Part shown: in pieces, positions 18,020 to 25,620 of the stretch | How the letters are laid out: each line of letters opens with the position of its first letter | Numbering within the stretch: position 1 is the first letter of the stretch | Assembly (NCBI GenBank): GCA_019638845.1 | Contig: JAHBSZ010000001.1 | Location: forward strand, 310,001 to 374,000 | Length of the DNA stretch: 64,000 bases | Reading direction: 5' to 3' | From: Salinibacterium sp. | Lineage (GTDB): Bacteria; Actinomycetota; Actinomycetes; Actinomycetales; Microbacteriaceae | Program-made: the position numbers and the translations under genes | Notes under the pieces: model-generated | What the model saw: the letters and a program-made list of their open reading frames with translations, nothing else | Told to the model about the DNA's origin: nothing | Databases searched by the model: none

Positions 18020-19360
18020 CTAGGCGAAGGCGAACAGCAACGGGAGCACGAGAACCACTGCCGCCGCCCACGCCGCGAAGACCGTCAGGTATCCGGTCTG
18101 CCAGCGCTCGACGGCGAAGGCGGTGCCGCGGCCGGCGAGCAATCGAACTGAGAGCACGGCGGTAACTGCGAGATTGATCATGAGGACGAGGTTGAGGCCG
18201 AGGGCGACCACGCGGTTGGGCGTGAAGCCGATATCCCCGACCCGAGCGACGAGCACCCCCAACACGATGACATCGAGAACGAGGGCCGCGAGCACCGCAA
18301 CCAATCGCGTGATGTCAGAGAACCGCGACACTCGACCCGCGCGCGCCGAGATGCCGTACACGACCAGCCCGAGCACCACGAGCAAGAGCAGATCGAAGCC
18401 CGCCAGCAGATCCCGATTGAAGTCGCCCCGGATGCCCACCGCGAGGTAGCTCGCGACGACAGCCACGAGCATGAGAGCGAAGAGCGGCGTGAAGATCGCC
18501 GTCAAGACCGGCGCGAGGTTCTCGACGATGCTCTTCTTTGACTCGACGAGCCACGCACTGACGATGACGGCACCGGCGGCGCCGGAGGGCAGAATCCACT
18601 CCATGACGGGGGTGATCGCGTCTGGGGCGATCGGAGCGAGCACGAGGGATGTCAGGCCGAGCAGCACCCCGCCACCCAGCGCTAAGAGCACGTAGTAGAT
18701 CGCCCATTCGCCACTGAAGCGAATCAGGTCCATGCGCCGCGCGGACGAACCGAGCTCACCGCCGATGTAGGCGACACCCGCCACCAGCCATAACAGCACT
18801 GGGAGATGGAGCGCGACCAAAATTTGGGTCTGTGAGGTGGCTTCGAAGGGATACAGGTTGACTGCCAGCCCGAAGGACACAGTGATGGCGGCGAGCACGA
18901 TGATGAGCCGAGGCCGAACGCGGCGCACCACGGCGAAGTACGCACCCAGCACCGGGAGCACGAAGAATCCCAGGTTGACCACGAACCACTGTGGAAGTCC
19001 ATACGGGATTCCGGCGAGCAGGCGGGCGATCTGGATGACCACCGCCGCGGCCACGGCGAACCCAAGCATGAGCGGCACCGAGCCCCGAGCCCCGCTTGTC
19101 TCGTCACTACCAGTAAGCACAAGTTGCTTCCACAACCGGTCGCTGTGTTCCCGGGCGAACTCGGCAGTGATTCGGTTGACCTCCCCGAGCCGTCGGACGG
19201 CCACCAGAAACGCCTCGTCCTCCGACAGCCCGGCGGCAACCAACTCGTCGGCTTGCTCTCGCAGGTGGGACTCGAGCTCGTCGGCATCGTCAGACGAAAC
19301 TGCTCCACCTCGCAAGATCGCCGCGCGCCACTGCGCGATGTGGGTGTCGAGAACGCTCAT
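18020..19360 (-). CDS. Membrane protein with N-terminal permease-prefix (HAAS-like) domain
   Basis: A 446-residue protein. Residues 1-80 are a charged helical domain (DELESHLREQADELVAAGLS, then EAFLVAVRRLGEVN) of the permease-prefix type found next to PadR regulators. The rest holds roughly ten hydrophobic segments and no ATPase or catalytic motif. I chose the ATG at 19360 because GGAGG lies 7 nt upstream; an ATG two codons earlier overlaps the padR stop. PadR-HAAS pairs are widespread; here the pair stands inside the Tad pilus cluster with its own promoter. Function unknown. Confidence 0.75.
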   Translation of the reverse strand: MSVLDTHIAQWRAAILRGGAVSSDDADELESHLREQADELVAAGLSEDEAFLVAVRRLGEVNRITAEFAREHSDRLWKQLVLTGSDETSGARGSVPLMLGFAVAAAVVIQIARLLAGIPYGLPQWFVVNLGFFVLPVLGAYFAVVRRVRPRLIIVLAAITVSFGLAVNLYPFEATSQTQILVALHLPVLLWLVAGVAYIGGELGSSARRMDLIRFSGEWAIYYVLLALGGGVLLGLTSLVLAPIAPDAITPVMEWILPSGAAGAVIVSAWLVESKKSIVENLAPVLTAIFTPLFALMLVAVVASYLAVGIRGDFNRDLLAGFDLLLLVVLGLVVYGISARAGRVSRFSDITRLVAVLAALVLDVIVLGVLVARVGDIGFTPNRVVALGLNLVLMINLAVTAVLSVRLLAGRGTAFAVERWQTGYLTVFAAWAAAVVLVLPLLFAFA

Positions 19361-19362
19361 CG

Positions 19363-19710
19363 TCATGCCTCCGTTCGGGACACTGTCATGCCCCACATTC
19401 CGCCGAGAGTTCGGGTGGCGGTTTCCCACTGGCGACGGTGCTCCGCGAGCATCGCACGGCCCGCTTTGGTGATCTCGTAGTTGCGCCGCCTGCGACCCGT
19501 ACTCGACGTTCCCCAGTCGGCCTGCACCTGCCCCGACCTCTCGAGGCGGTGTAGGAGCGGGTAGAGCATCCCGTCGCTCCACTCCAATTCACCGTCGGAG
19601 AGGTCGCGGATTCGCTTGAGAATCGCGTAGCCGTAGCTCGGGCCCTCGGCCAAAATTGCCAGAACCAGCGGTGTCGCCAGAGCAGCTACGAGATCTTTGT
19701 CGATACCCAT
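19363..19710 (-). CDS. PadR family transcriptional regulator
   Basis: A 115-residue winged-helix regulator. The PadR pattern is clear: ILAEGPSYGYAILKRI (helices 1-2), SDGMLYPLLHRLERSG (recognition helix and wing) and RRRRNYEITKAGRAML. There is no C-terminal dimerisation extension beyond about residue 105, so it is the short form. The ATG is preceded by AAGGAGG (plus-strand 19715-19721). It overlaps the start of its membrane partner and probably represses this two-gene unit; the ligand is unknown. Confidence 0.9.
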   Translation of the reverse strand: MGIDKDLVAALATPLVLAILAEGPSYGYAILKRIRDLSDGELEWSDGMLYPLLHRLERSGQVQADWGTSSTGRRRRNYEITKAGRAMLAEHRRQWETATRTLGGMWGMTVSRTEA

Positions 19711-19731
19711 GGGGCCTCCTTACCTGACACC

Positions 19732-19737
19732 ACTATA
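19732..19737 (-). promoter_or_regulatory. -10 box of the padR promoter
   Basis: TATAGT on the minus strand, 21 nt before the padR ATG and followed by a strong ribosome-binding site. No good -35 box is seen, which would fit a regulated promoter. It makes padR and its partner a separate unit from tadABC upstream. Confidence 0.5.
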
Positions 19738-19797
19738 CATTGCAGCGCTAGGTATCACGGGCAGACCAACCGCTGCGGGTTCCGCGAAGGAACGGGA

Positions 19798-20727
19798 TCA
19801 CAACCCCAACTGCAGCACCACGATCCCCGGGAAGATCGCGAACAGGATCGTGACCGGCAAGATCAGAAACACGAGTGGCACCAACATCGCGATTTCTTTC
19901 TTCCCTGCACTCTCGAGCAACCGTCTCCCAGCCTCGTCGCGTGCATCCTGCGCCTGCGCACGCAGCACATCGGCAAGGGGCGTCCCGCGATCGAGTGCGC
20001 CGAGGAGCTGGTCGACGCACCGGGTGAAAGCGGGGAGTTCGAGGTCGCTGGCGAGGTCCGCAAGGCTCTGCGCGAACGGCATCCCCGTGCCCACGGATGC
20101 CACGACTCCTGCCAACTCCCCGGCAAGCTCCCCGTGGCTGACCCGCGCCACCCGCCGCATCGCGTCGAGCACACCCTCGCCCGCGGACAAGCACAGCGTG
20201 AGAAACTCGAGCACGACCGGCAACTCGGCGTCGAGCCGCGCGAGCCGCGCGGCCGCGGAACGCTGCAGCAGTTGTTCAGGGAGAAGCACTCCCCCAACAG
20301 TGGCGGCTGCGACGGCCACCACCTGCACTGCCACCGGGAGCGGCCGAAGCCAGCCCACTGCGACCGCGAATCCGATGCCGAGAGCGGCGGCCGCGAGACC
20401 CCACAAGAGTTGGCGCGAACGGAAGGCGGCGAGGCCGAGTGGCGAGGCCGCCTGGCGCAACCTTCGGGTTGTGGCATCCGCGCCGCCAAGGACGACCGCT
20501 AGGAGGTGCTGGCCGCGCGCGAGAATTGGCGCGAACACCAGCCCAACGACGGGGAGCGGGCCAGGACCGGGTGGTGCGAGAATCTCCCGTGCCGAGGCGG
20601 ACACGTCCGCAAGGTACGGTGCGATCCTGCGCGCGAGTCGCGGTCTGCTCCAACGCGGTGCAAGACTCGCAAGGATCCATAGGCCGAGCCCAAGGGCGGC
20701 GCCCCACGCAACTGCCCATGCCGTCAC
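19798..20727 (-). CDS. tadC: TadC-like pilus assembly membrane protein (type II secretion F domain)
   Basis: A 309-residue inner-membrane protein of the GspF/TadC family that anchors the TadA ATPase. The cytoplasmic T2SF segment carries LDAELPVVLEFLTLCLSAGE near residue 170 and GTPLADVLRAQAQDARDEAG, followed by two terminal helices. The GTG at 20727 overlaps the tadB stop (GTGA), which fixes the start. Confidence 0.84.
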   Translation of the reverse strand: MTAWAVAWGAALGLGLWILASLAPRWSRPRLARRIAPYLADVSASAREILAPPGPGPLPVVGLVFAPILARGQHLLAVVLGGADATTRRLRQAASPLGLAAFRSRQLLWGLAAAALGIGFAVAVGWLRPLPVAVQVVAVAAATVGGVLLPEQLLQRSAAARLARLDAELPVVLEFLTLCLSAGEGVLDAMRRVARVSHGELAGELAGVVASVGTGMPFAQSLADLASDLELPAFTRCVDQLLGALDRGTPLADVLRAQAQDARDEAGRRLLESAGKKEIAMLVPLVFLILPVTILFAIFPGIVVLQLGL

Positions 20728-21581
20728 GAGAACCACCGCCGCTCCTCCGGTAGCCGTGCGACCGCGATCATGATGCGGTAAGCGACGACAGAGATACCAA
20801 ACCCCACGAGGATCAGCACGGTGCCTGCGGGGGTTGCGTAGGCGGACGCCGCCTCCGGTCGGGTTGCCAACAGGAGCAACACCACCCACGGTGCGGCGAC
20901 GCCGAGCTTCGCCGCGTTCATCACCCACGACTGCCGCGCCTCGATCTCCGCTCGCATCGCTGACTCCTCCCGGAGGTAGGTGCCAAGGTTGCGCAGGATC
21001 GTGGCGAGCTCCCCACCACCCACATCACGCGACATGCGGAGGGTCTCGAGAATGCGGTCCGCGACCGGATCGGCGAGCCTGACCTTGAGAGCATCGAGAC
21101 CGTGAGCGAAGTTGCCGGTGGCGCGGTACTCCCCCGCGAACTGCGCGAACGCGTGCCGAGTCGATTGCGGCCCGGAGGTCGCTAGCGTCGCCAGCCCGTC
21201 CGGCAGGGCCAGACCCGCGCGCACCGTCGACACGAGTTGGTCGACAGCATCCGGCCAGGCGATCCGGGCGACACGACGGCGCGCTCGAGCCCTCGAGGCG
21301 ACAAGAATCGACGGCATCGCCAGTGCGCCGGCGCCCGCAGCAACAGCAAGAACCGGGACCGACACGAGTGCGAAAGCCACGGATGCCACAGCCACTCCGA
21401 TCACGAGAGACACGGCGGTGAGCATGCCGGGCGTGACGCGCTCGAGCCCGGCCTGGGTGAGTCGCTCGCGCCAGAGCGTTCCGAGGGCGGACTGCCGTTG
21501 CATCCGCACCCTCGGCCACAGAAACGGCGACGCAACCAGCAGTAGTCCGGCGCCCAGCCATACCCCGAGAAGTGCGCTCAT
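20724..21581 (-). CDS. tadB: TadB-like pilus assembly membrane protein (type II secretion F domain)
   Basis: A 285-residue membrane protein paired with TadC. Hydrophobic segments at both ends flank a cytoplasmic T2SF region with WPDAVDQLVSTVRAGLALPD, RMSRDVGGGELATILRNLG and REESAMRAEIEARQSW, the usual TadB landmarks. It overlaps tadA by 4 nt and tadC by 4 nt. Confidence 0.86.
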   Translation of the reverse strand: MSALLGVWLGAGLLLVASPFLWPRVRMQRQSALGTLWRERLTQAGLERVTPGMLTAVSLVIGVAVASVAFALVSVPVLAVAAGAGALAMPSILVASRARARRRVARIAWPDAVDQLVSTVRAGLALPDGLATLATSGPQSTRHAFAQFAGEYRATGNFAHGLDALKVRLADPVADRILETLRMSRDVGGGELATILRNLGTYLREESAMRAEIEARQSWVMNAAKLGVAAPWVVLLLLATRPEAASAYATPAGTVLILVGFGISVVAYRIMIAVARLPEERRWFS

Positions 21582-22849
21582 GCGCGGAGCACCGCTACCG
21601 GATCGAGGCCCGCCGCGACGTACCGGGCCAATCGCGCGGGGTAGCCACCGGTCGGGACGAGCTCACCATACGGACTCGCGAAGATCATGCTTGCCTCAAT
21701 CACCCCGGCTTCCACCCGGCCACTGGGAGCGAGAATCTCGAGCACGCGACGCTGCCCGTGCTTATCCAGCTCGCAATACACGACGAGGTCGATCGAACTC
21801 GCGACGGCGGGGACCACGAAACCGGAGTCGATGTTGCGCCCGGCCAGCAACGGAAGCGTGCAGAGCTTCACCAGCGCGTCGCGAGCCGAATTGGCGTGGA
21901 TGCTCGACATGCCAGGTAACCCGCTGTTGAGCGCGATGAGAAGGTCGAGCGATTCGGCTTCGCGAACCTCCCCCACGATCAGCCGATCCGGACGCATGCG
22001 CAGCGCCTCCTTGATCAGTCGGCGCAAGGTCACTTCACCGGTACCTTCGAGACTCGGCTGGCGACACTGCATGGCCACAACGTCCCGGTCGCCGAGAGCA
22101 AGCTCAAAGGTCTCCTCGACGGTTACGATGCGATCCTCGGGCCTCGCGCAAGCAAGAAGTGCACGGAGGAGTGTGGTCTTACCGCTGTGGGTTGCCCCGC
22201 ACACGAGGATGTTCTGCCGCGCGAGCACGCTCATCCGCAGGAACTCGGCGGCCCGGTCGGTGATGGTGCCGAGCCCCACCAGCGCAGCCAGGTCACGGAT
22301 GCCCGGACTGAACTTTCGGATATTGACCGCCCACTCTTGGCGCGTGATGTCGGGGATGACCACGTGCAGCCGAGAACCGTCAGGCAAAGAGGCGTCGACG
22401 AACGGGGAACTGAGGTCGACGCGCCGACCAGAACTCTGCAACATCCGTTCGACGAGGTCGCGCACCTCCCCCGAACCCAGCGCGACGGCGGTCTTCTCCG
22501 CCTTGCCGTTTCGGGCGATGTAGACCGCGTCCGGAGCATTGATCCAGATCTCTTCGATCTCTGGATCGTCGAAGAATGGCTGAAGGGCCCCGAATCCGGT
22601 GAGATCGGCGACCAGCTGTCGTGCCGTCTCGGCTTCGTCTAGGAGCAGGGGAATCGCGCCGCCCAAGGCCCGTTCGCTGTACTCGCGGATCCCATCGCGC
22701 ACGTAGCGTTCTGCGAGCATCGGATCGCGTGCTAGATCGACGGCGTCACGTCGCACCCGGTCGCGAACTTTGGCCGCGATGGTCGCGAGAGGCGTAGACA
22801 TGCGGTCGATCTTCGGTGAGACGGTGCTACCCGTCCGCCGGTTTTCCAC
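21578..22849 (-). CDS. tadA: TadA-like pilus assembly ATPase (CpaF family)
   Basis: A 423-residue secretion ATPase of the type II/IV superfamily, powering Tad pilus assembly. Walker A is GATHSGKTT (218-226); Asp box, His box and Walker B regions follow in TVEETFEL, MRPDRLIVGEVRE and SIHANSARDAL. The N-terminal domain with DPEIEEIWINAPDAVYI is typical of CpaF. The GTG at 22849 lies a few nt after the start predicted from a TATTCT -10 box (22862-22867, minus strand); ATG 22801 is an alternative. No tadZ or prepilin peptidase gene is in this window. Confidence 0.88.
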   Translation of the reverse strand: MENRRTGSTVSPKIDRMSTPLATIAAKVRDRVRRDAVDLARDPMLAERYVRDGIREYSERALGGAIPLLLDEAETARQLVADLTGFGALQPFFDDPEIEEIWINAPDAVYIARNGKAEKTAVALGSGEVRDLVERMLQSSGRRVDLSSPFVDASLPDGSRLHVVIPDITRQEWAVNIRKFSPGIRDLAALVGLGTITDRAAEFLRMSVLARQNILVCGATHSGKTTLLRALLACARPEDRIVTVEETFELALGDRDVVAMQCRQPSLEGTGEVTLRRLIKEALRMRPDRLIVGEVREAESLDLLIALNSGLPGMSSIHANSARDALVKLCTLPLLAGRNIDSGFVVPAVASSIDLVVYCELDKHGQRRVLEILAPSGRVEAGVIEASMIFASPYGELVPTGGYPARLARYVAAGLDPVAVLRA

Positions 22850-22876
22850 AGCTGACTAGACAGAATAGTCGCGGTA

Positions 22877-23161
22877 ATGCGTGCAAAAAGGATGCATCAA
22901 GTGCAAGATTGTTGTGTGATGTTCTCGCTACACCCCATCTCGGGCACCCCCAACTACTTGATCCGCCAAAAGCGGCGCGATCAACCGGGAGTGACCCTTG
23001 TCGCGGAAGTCGTCGAATATCCCGAGGGATACACGTTGTACCGAATGGATGCCACAGGGGTATTGGCCGCCCAGCTTGCCACTCCTGACGAGGCTCTCAG
23101 CTTCTACAAGGACTGGGTCAAAGACACGAACCAGACCATCGTGGGTATCGCCGAAAACTGA
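22877..23161 (+). CDS. Small protein of unknown function
   Basis: A 94-residue protein I do not recognise. It has no signal peptide or membrane helix; the middle reads LVAEVVEYPEGYTLYRMDATGV, suggesting a small beta-rich fold, and the end is an acidic helix (DEALSFYKDWVKDTNQ). The first 14 residues contain two Cys and could be untranslated: ATG 22919 is an alternative start and gives an 80-residue protein. It diverges from tadA and converges with the dioxygenase gene. Confidence 0.55.
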   Translation: MRAKRMHQVQDCCVMFSLHPISGTPNYLIRQKRRDQPGVTLVAEVVEYPEGYTLYRMDATGVLAAQLATPDEALSFYKDWVKDTNQTIVGIAEN

Positions 23162-23194
23162 AGCTCGCTTGCCTGCGGGTAACCCCGAACCGGA

Positions 23195-24226
23195 CTAGCT
23201 GTAGACGGCCGCCACTGTGCGGCGATCCGGCAGCATCTGCGGCCAGAGGCGACGACGGTCACGAACGACAAACCCACGGGCGATGAAACGGTCTTTCCCG
23301 TCAAAGCGTGGGGCATACATCGAGCGGCCGTGCATGGCGCGCAGATTGTCGAGCATCAGCAGGTCGCCCGCCTGCAAATTGTGAGCATCGCGATTGGCGA
23401 TATACACCTCCACGACCTTCTCGAGCAGGCGCTGAGCTTCGGCAGTAATGCCATGCATCAGGTCTTGATCGACCAGCACGTAAGGGTCGTCCTCCGGGCC
23501 ACTGAGAATGGCGAACGGACCACGGACCGCCTCGGGATCTGGGATGTAGGGCTGGAACGATTCGTCGATCGTGGTAGCCCAGAGGGGCTGGCGCAGCTTC
23601 GCTACCTCTTCGGGAGTGAAGAGCTTTGAGATCTTGCGACCGGAGAATGCGTACGTCAATGCCTCGGGGTCACCGCGCAGTGCGCCGAGGATCACGTAGT
23701 CGGGCTTGTAGGCGGAGAAGCACTGCTCGGTGTGCGCCTCCAACTCGACCTTCGATCCCTGCGATTGCTGAGTTGTCGCAAGCTTGGGGTTGGGCACCAT
23801 GTCTTGGATGAGGTGGCCGTTGCCCTCGGCCTGATAGGCGATCATCGTGCCGAGCAATTGCGCAAGCACCGCCTGCTGCTTGGCGAAAGTGGTCTTCGCG
23901 CCGACACCACCCTTGTTATCGAGCGGGGTGTCCACGAGGTCTTCGTCGACGATGAGGCCACGGACGACCAGAATGCCGGTGTCTGAACCGACATTGGAGA
24001 AGTTGAGAATCGCCTCGCGCACCTCAACAGGAACGTTAAAGGAGGCGGCGGCCGCCTGAAGGTTGAAGTCATCGGGCTGAGTGTTGGCGTCAGCCGTGAT
24101 CGTCTGCGCAGCGGTGCGGATGGCCTCGGCCTGCGCGGCATCGAGAATGAAAAGGCTCGGCTGGAGCTCGTGAACGGTAATGTCGCTCTCCTTGTTCTCT
24201 GTGGTGCTCAGGGTGGGAGCACGCAT
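23195..24226 (-). CDS. Fe(II)/2-oxoglutarate-dependent oxygenase, clavaminate synthase/asparagine oxygenase-like
   Basis: A 343-residue enzyme of the TauD/clavaminate-synthase fold. The facial triad is visible: His165 and Glu167 in EAHTEQCF (HxE form) and distal His299 in RAMHGRSMY, with Arg317 placed to bind 2-oxoglutarate. The HxE form occurs in asparagine, arginine and related free amino-acid hydroxylases (AsnO, VioC). There is no biosynthetic cluster around it, so the substrate is open: a free amino acid or a small secondary metabolite are both possible. An inverted repeat lies immediately before the start. Confidence 0.85.
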   Translation of the reverse strand: MRAPTLSTTENKESDITVHELQPSLFILDAAQAEAIRTAAQTITADANTQPDDFNLQAAAASFNVPVEVREAILNFSNVGSDTGILVVRGLIVDEDLVDTPLDNKGGVGAKTTFAKQQAVLAQLLGTMIAYQAEGNGHLIQDMVPNPKLATTQQSQGSKVELEAHTEQCFSAYKPDYVILGALRGDPEALTYAFSGRKISKLFTPEEVAKLRQPLWATTIDESFQPYIPDPEAVRGPFAILSGPEDDPYVLVDQDLMHGITAEAQRLLEKVVEVYIANRDAHNLQAGDLLMLDNLRAMHGRSMYAPRFDGKDRFIARGFVVRDRRRLWPQMLPDRRTVAAVYS

Positions 24227-24233
24227 ACCTAAA

Positions 24234-24257
24234 TTACACCCTCGAAATCGAGTGTAA
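24234..24257. promoter_or_regulatory. Inverted repeat before the oxygenase gene
   Basis: TTACAC-CC-TCGA and TCGAGTGTAA form a nearly perfect inverted repeat (one 2-nt bulge) centred about 20 nt before the oxygenase ATG. It overlaps the likely promoter and could be an operator; no cognate regulator is adjacent. Confidence 0.4.
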
Positions 24258-24312
24258 GGGGGCCCTCAGTGACCTCCTAGGACCTTCGTCCTCTCGTACA
24301 CTGGGAGTGCCA

Positions 24313-24396
24313 GCGGGAGTGGTGAAATTGGCAGACACGCAGGATTTAGGTTCCTGTGCCCGAAAGGGCGTGCGGGTTCAAGTCCCGCCTTCCGCA
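24313..24396 (+). tRNA. tRNA-Leu, anticodon TAG
   Basis: An 84-nt cloverleaf. The acceptor stem pairs GCGGGAG with CTTCCGC (one G-U), the anticodon stem CAGGA/TCCTG encloses TTTAGGT with anticodon TAG, a long class II variable arm (GTGCCCGAAAGGGCGT) marks it as Leu, and the T-arm has GGTTCAAGTCC. CCA is not encoded. Its last 15 bases are repeated 1.24 kb downstream, marking an integration site. Confidence 0.95.
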
Positions 24397-24398
24397 CT
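24382..24398 (+). repeat. Left attachment repeat (attL) in the tRNA-Leu 3' end
   Basis: GTCCCGCCTTCCGCACT, identical to the copy at 25625-25641. It covers the 3' T-stem, the acceptor strand and discriminator of tRNA-Leu, the classic target of tyrosine integrases. Confidence 0.75.
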
Positions 24399-24498
24399 GA
24401 CGGGCTTGTGCCCACTAGGGCGCTCGGCCGTTGGTGCCGAAGGCGCGCGCGGACTCGCACTTCGGGACCCGCCGCCGGTTCCGACGCGTTGCTACAGC

Positions 24499-25404
24499 TC
24501 AACTTGGTCTCTTTTGCGCGCGTTCGGCCGCGGCAGCAACCTTGCGTATCTGGTCGAGTCCCAACTGATCGCCAACTCTCTGGCCCGCGACCTGTGGAAA
24601 GAGCGGCCTCTCGCGTCGAAACAGTCCGCTGTGGTTGAAATCGGGAACGCTCCTTCTCCACAAATGGAGTTTCGAGTCCCACGTGAATGCTCCAGTCAAG
24701 GAATCGAATCGCTCGGGAATCCATCCATACTGTGAATCACGGATTACCTGGTTCTCGATGGCACGTGTCACCACCGCAGCTGTCCAGTCCGCGAATTGAA
24801 TGTTGGCACTCAAGATACTGTCGACATGCATGGGCGGCTCGATGATCCGCTTCATTTCTTCGCGATCACTGGCTCTGCTCAGAATGTGCCCGTACATATT
24901 CGGGATCCGCTCGGCGCGGGTCCGCTCGTTGATCTGGTCGATCATGACCATCAGGCGGGACGATTTCTTGTCAGCATGCATGCATAGTCGGTTCAGGGTC
25001 TCCTGCATCGCACGCGTTTCGCGCTCAACCGGGTCCATCCGCGTTTGCTTCTCGGTTCCAAGTTCCTTCTCGTCCGCGTAATAGAAGAGGAACCCGCCCA
25101 TCTTTCGAAGCTTTGAGACGAGGCCTCGGTAAACTCGTATGTGTTGGGGGTACTTCGTGGGGGTCAAGGTACGAAACATATCCGCGCCCTTCCTCTCCCA
25201 TTGGGCCGGTGATCCAGCAGCCTCAAACTCGGCTCGAAAGACGGTGCGCTTCTCGTGGGTGAAGATTGCCCCGAAAGCCCTTGCGTTCTCCTCGGGGATC
25301 ACAAATCCCGCATACCCAAATGCAGGACTTGTTCTAAATCTCGGGTGATCTTTCGCGATAAAGGCCCCTGGCTCACCGATTTCGTCGATGTAGGCGAGCA
25401 GCAT
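24499..25404 (-). CDS. DUF3800 domain protein
   Basis: A 301-residue cytoplasmic protein. It opens LLAYIDEIGEPGAF, the first conserved block of DUF3800 (usually YxDESG), and has a second acidic block in LMVMIDQINERTRAE and an NIQFADWTAAVVTRAIEN segment near the C-terminal third, consistent with an RNase H-like metal-binding fold. DUF3800 proteins are common on mobile DNA and have been suspected to be nucleases or defence factors; activity is not established. I chose ATG 25404, since the conserved domain starts at once. Base composition is lower in G+C than the neighbours, supporting transfer. Confidence 0.75.
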   Translation of the reverse strand: MLLAYIDEIGEPGAFIAKDHPRFRTSPAFGYAGFVIPEENARAFGAIFTHEKRTVFRAEFEAAGSPAQWERKGADMFRTLTPTKYPQHIRVYRGLVSKLRKMGGFLFYYADEKELGTEKQTRMDPVERETRAMQETLNRLCMHADKKSSRLMVMIDQINERTRAERIPNMYGHILSRASDREEMKRIIEPPMHVDSILSANIQFADWTAAVVTRAIENQVIRDSQYGWIPERFDSLTGAFTWDSKLHLWRRSVPDFNHSGLFRRERPLFPQVAGQRVGDQLGLDQIRKVAAAAERAQKRPS

Positions 25405-25428
25405 GCGATTGATTATGCCCTTAACGCA

Positions 25429-25454
25429 GAAACCCACGCATCAGCGTGGGTTTC
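25429..25454. repeat. Perfect 11-bp-stem hairpin near the right end of the islet
   Basis: GAAACCCACGC and GCGTGGGTTTC pair perfectly around the 4-nt loop ATCA. It lies 25-50 nt upstream of the DUF3800 start. It has no T-run, so it is not a standard terminator for either strand; it may be an operator, an attenuator, or part of the mobile element end. Confidence 0.55.
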
Positions 25455-25620
25455 TCGAATTGGCGCGCATCCCACTGTTTCAGAGACCGCTACCTTTCAC
25501 AAAGTATCAACTTGGGTAGGGGCTTCGCAAGCCAGATCCATAATGAGGGATTGATACCCAGTATCTAACCGACCCGCGAATGCAGCGTTCAAAACGGGAT
25601 TGTGGTGTTCGCGTCAGTTC

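Noticed and set aside
24397-24498. Possible second tRNA or small RNA directly after tRNA-Leu
   Set aside because: The 100 bases contain short G/C-rich self-complementary pieces but no cloverleaf, T-arm or recognisable RNA.
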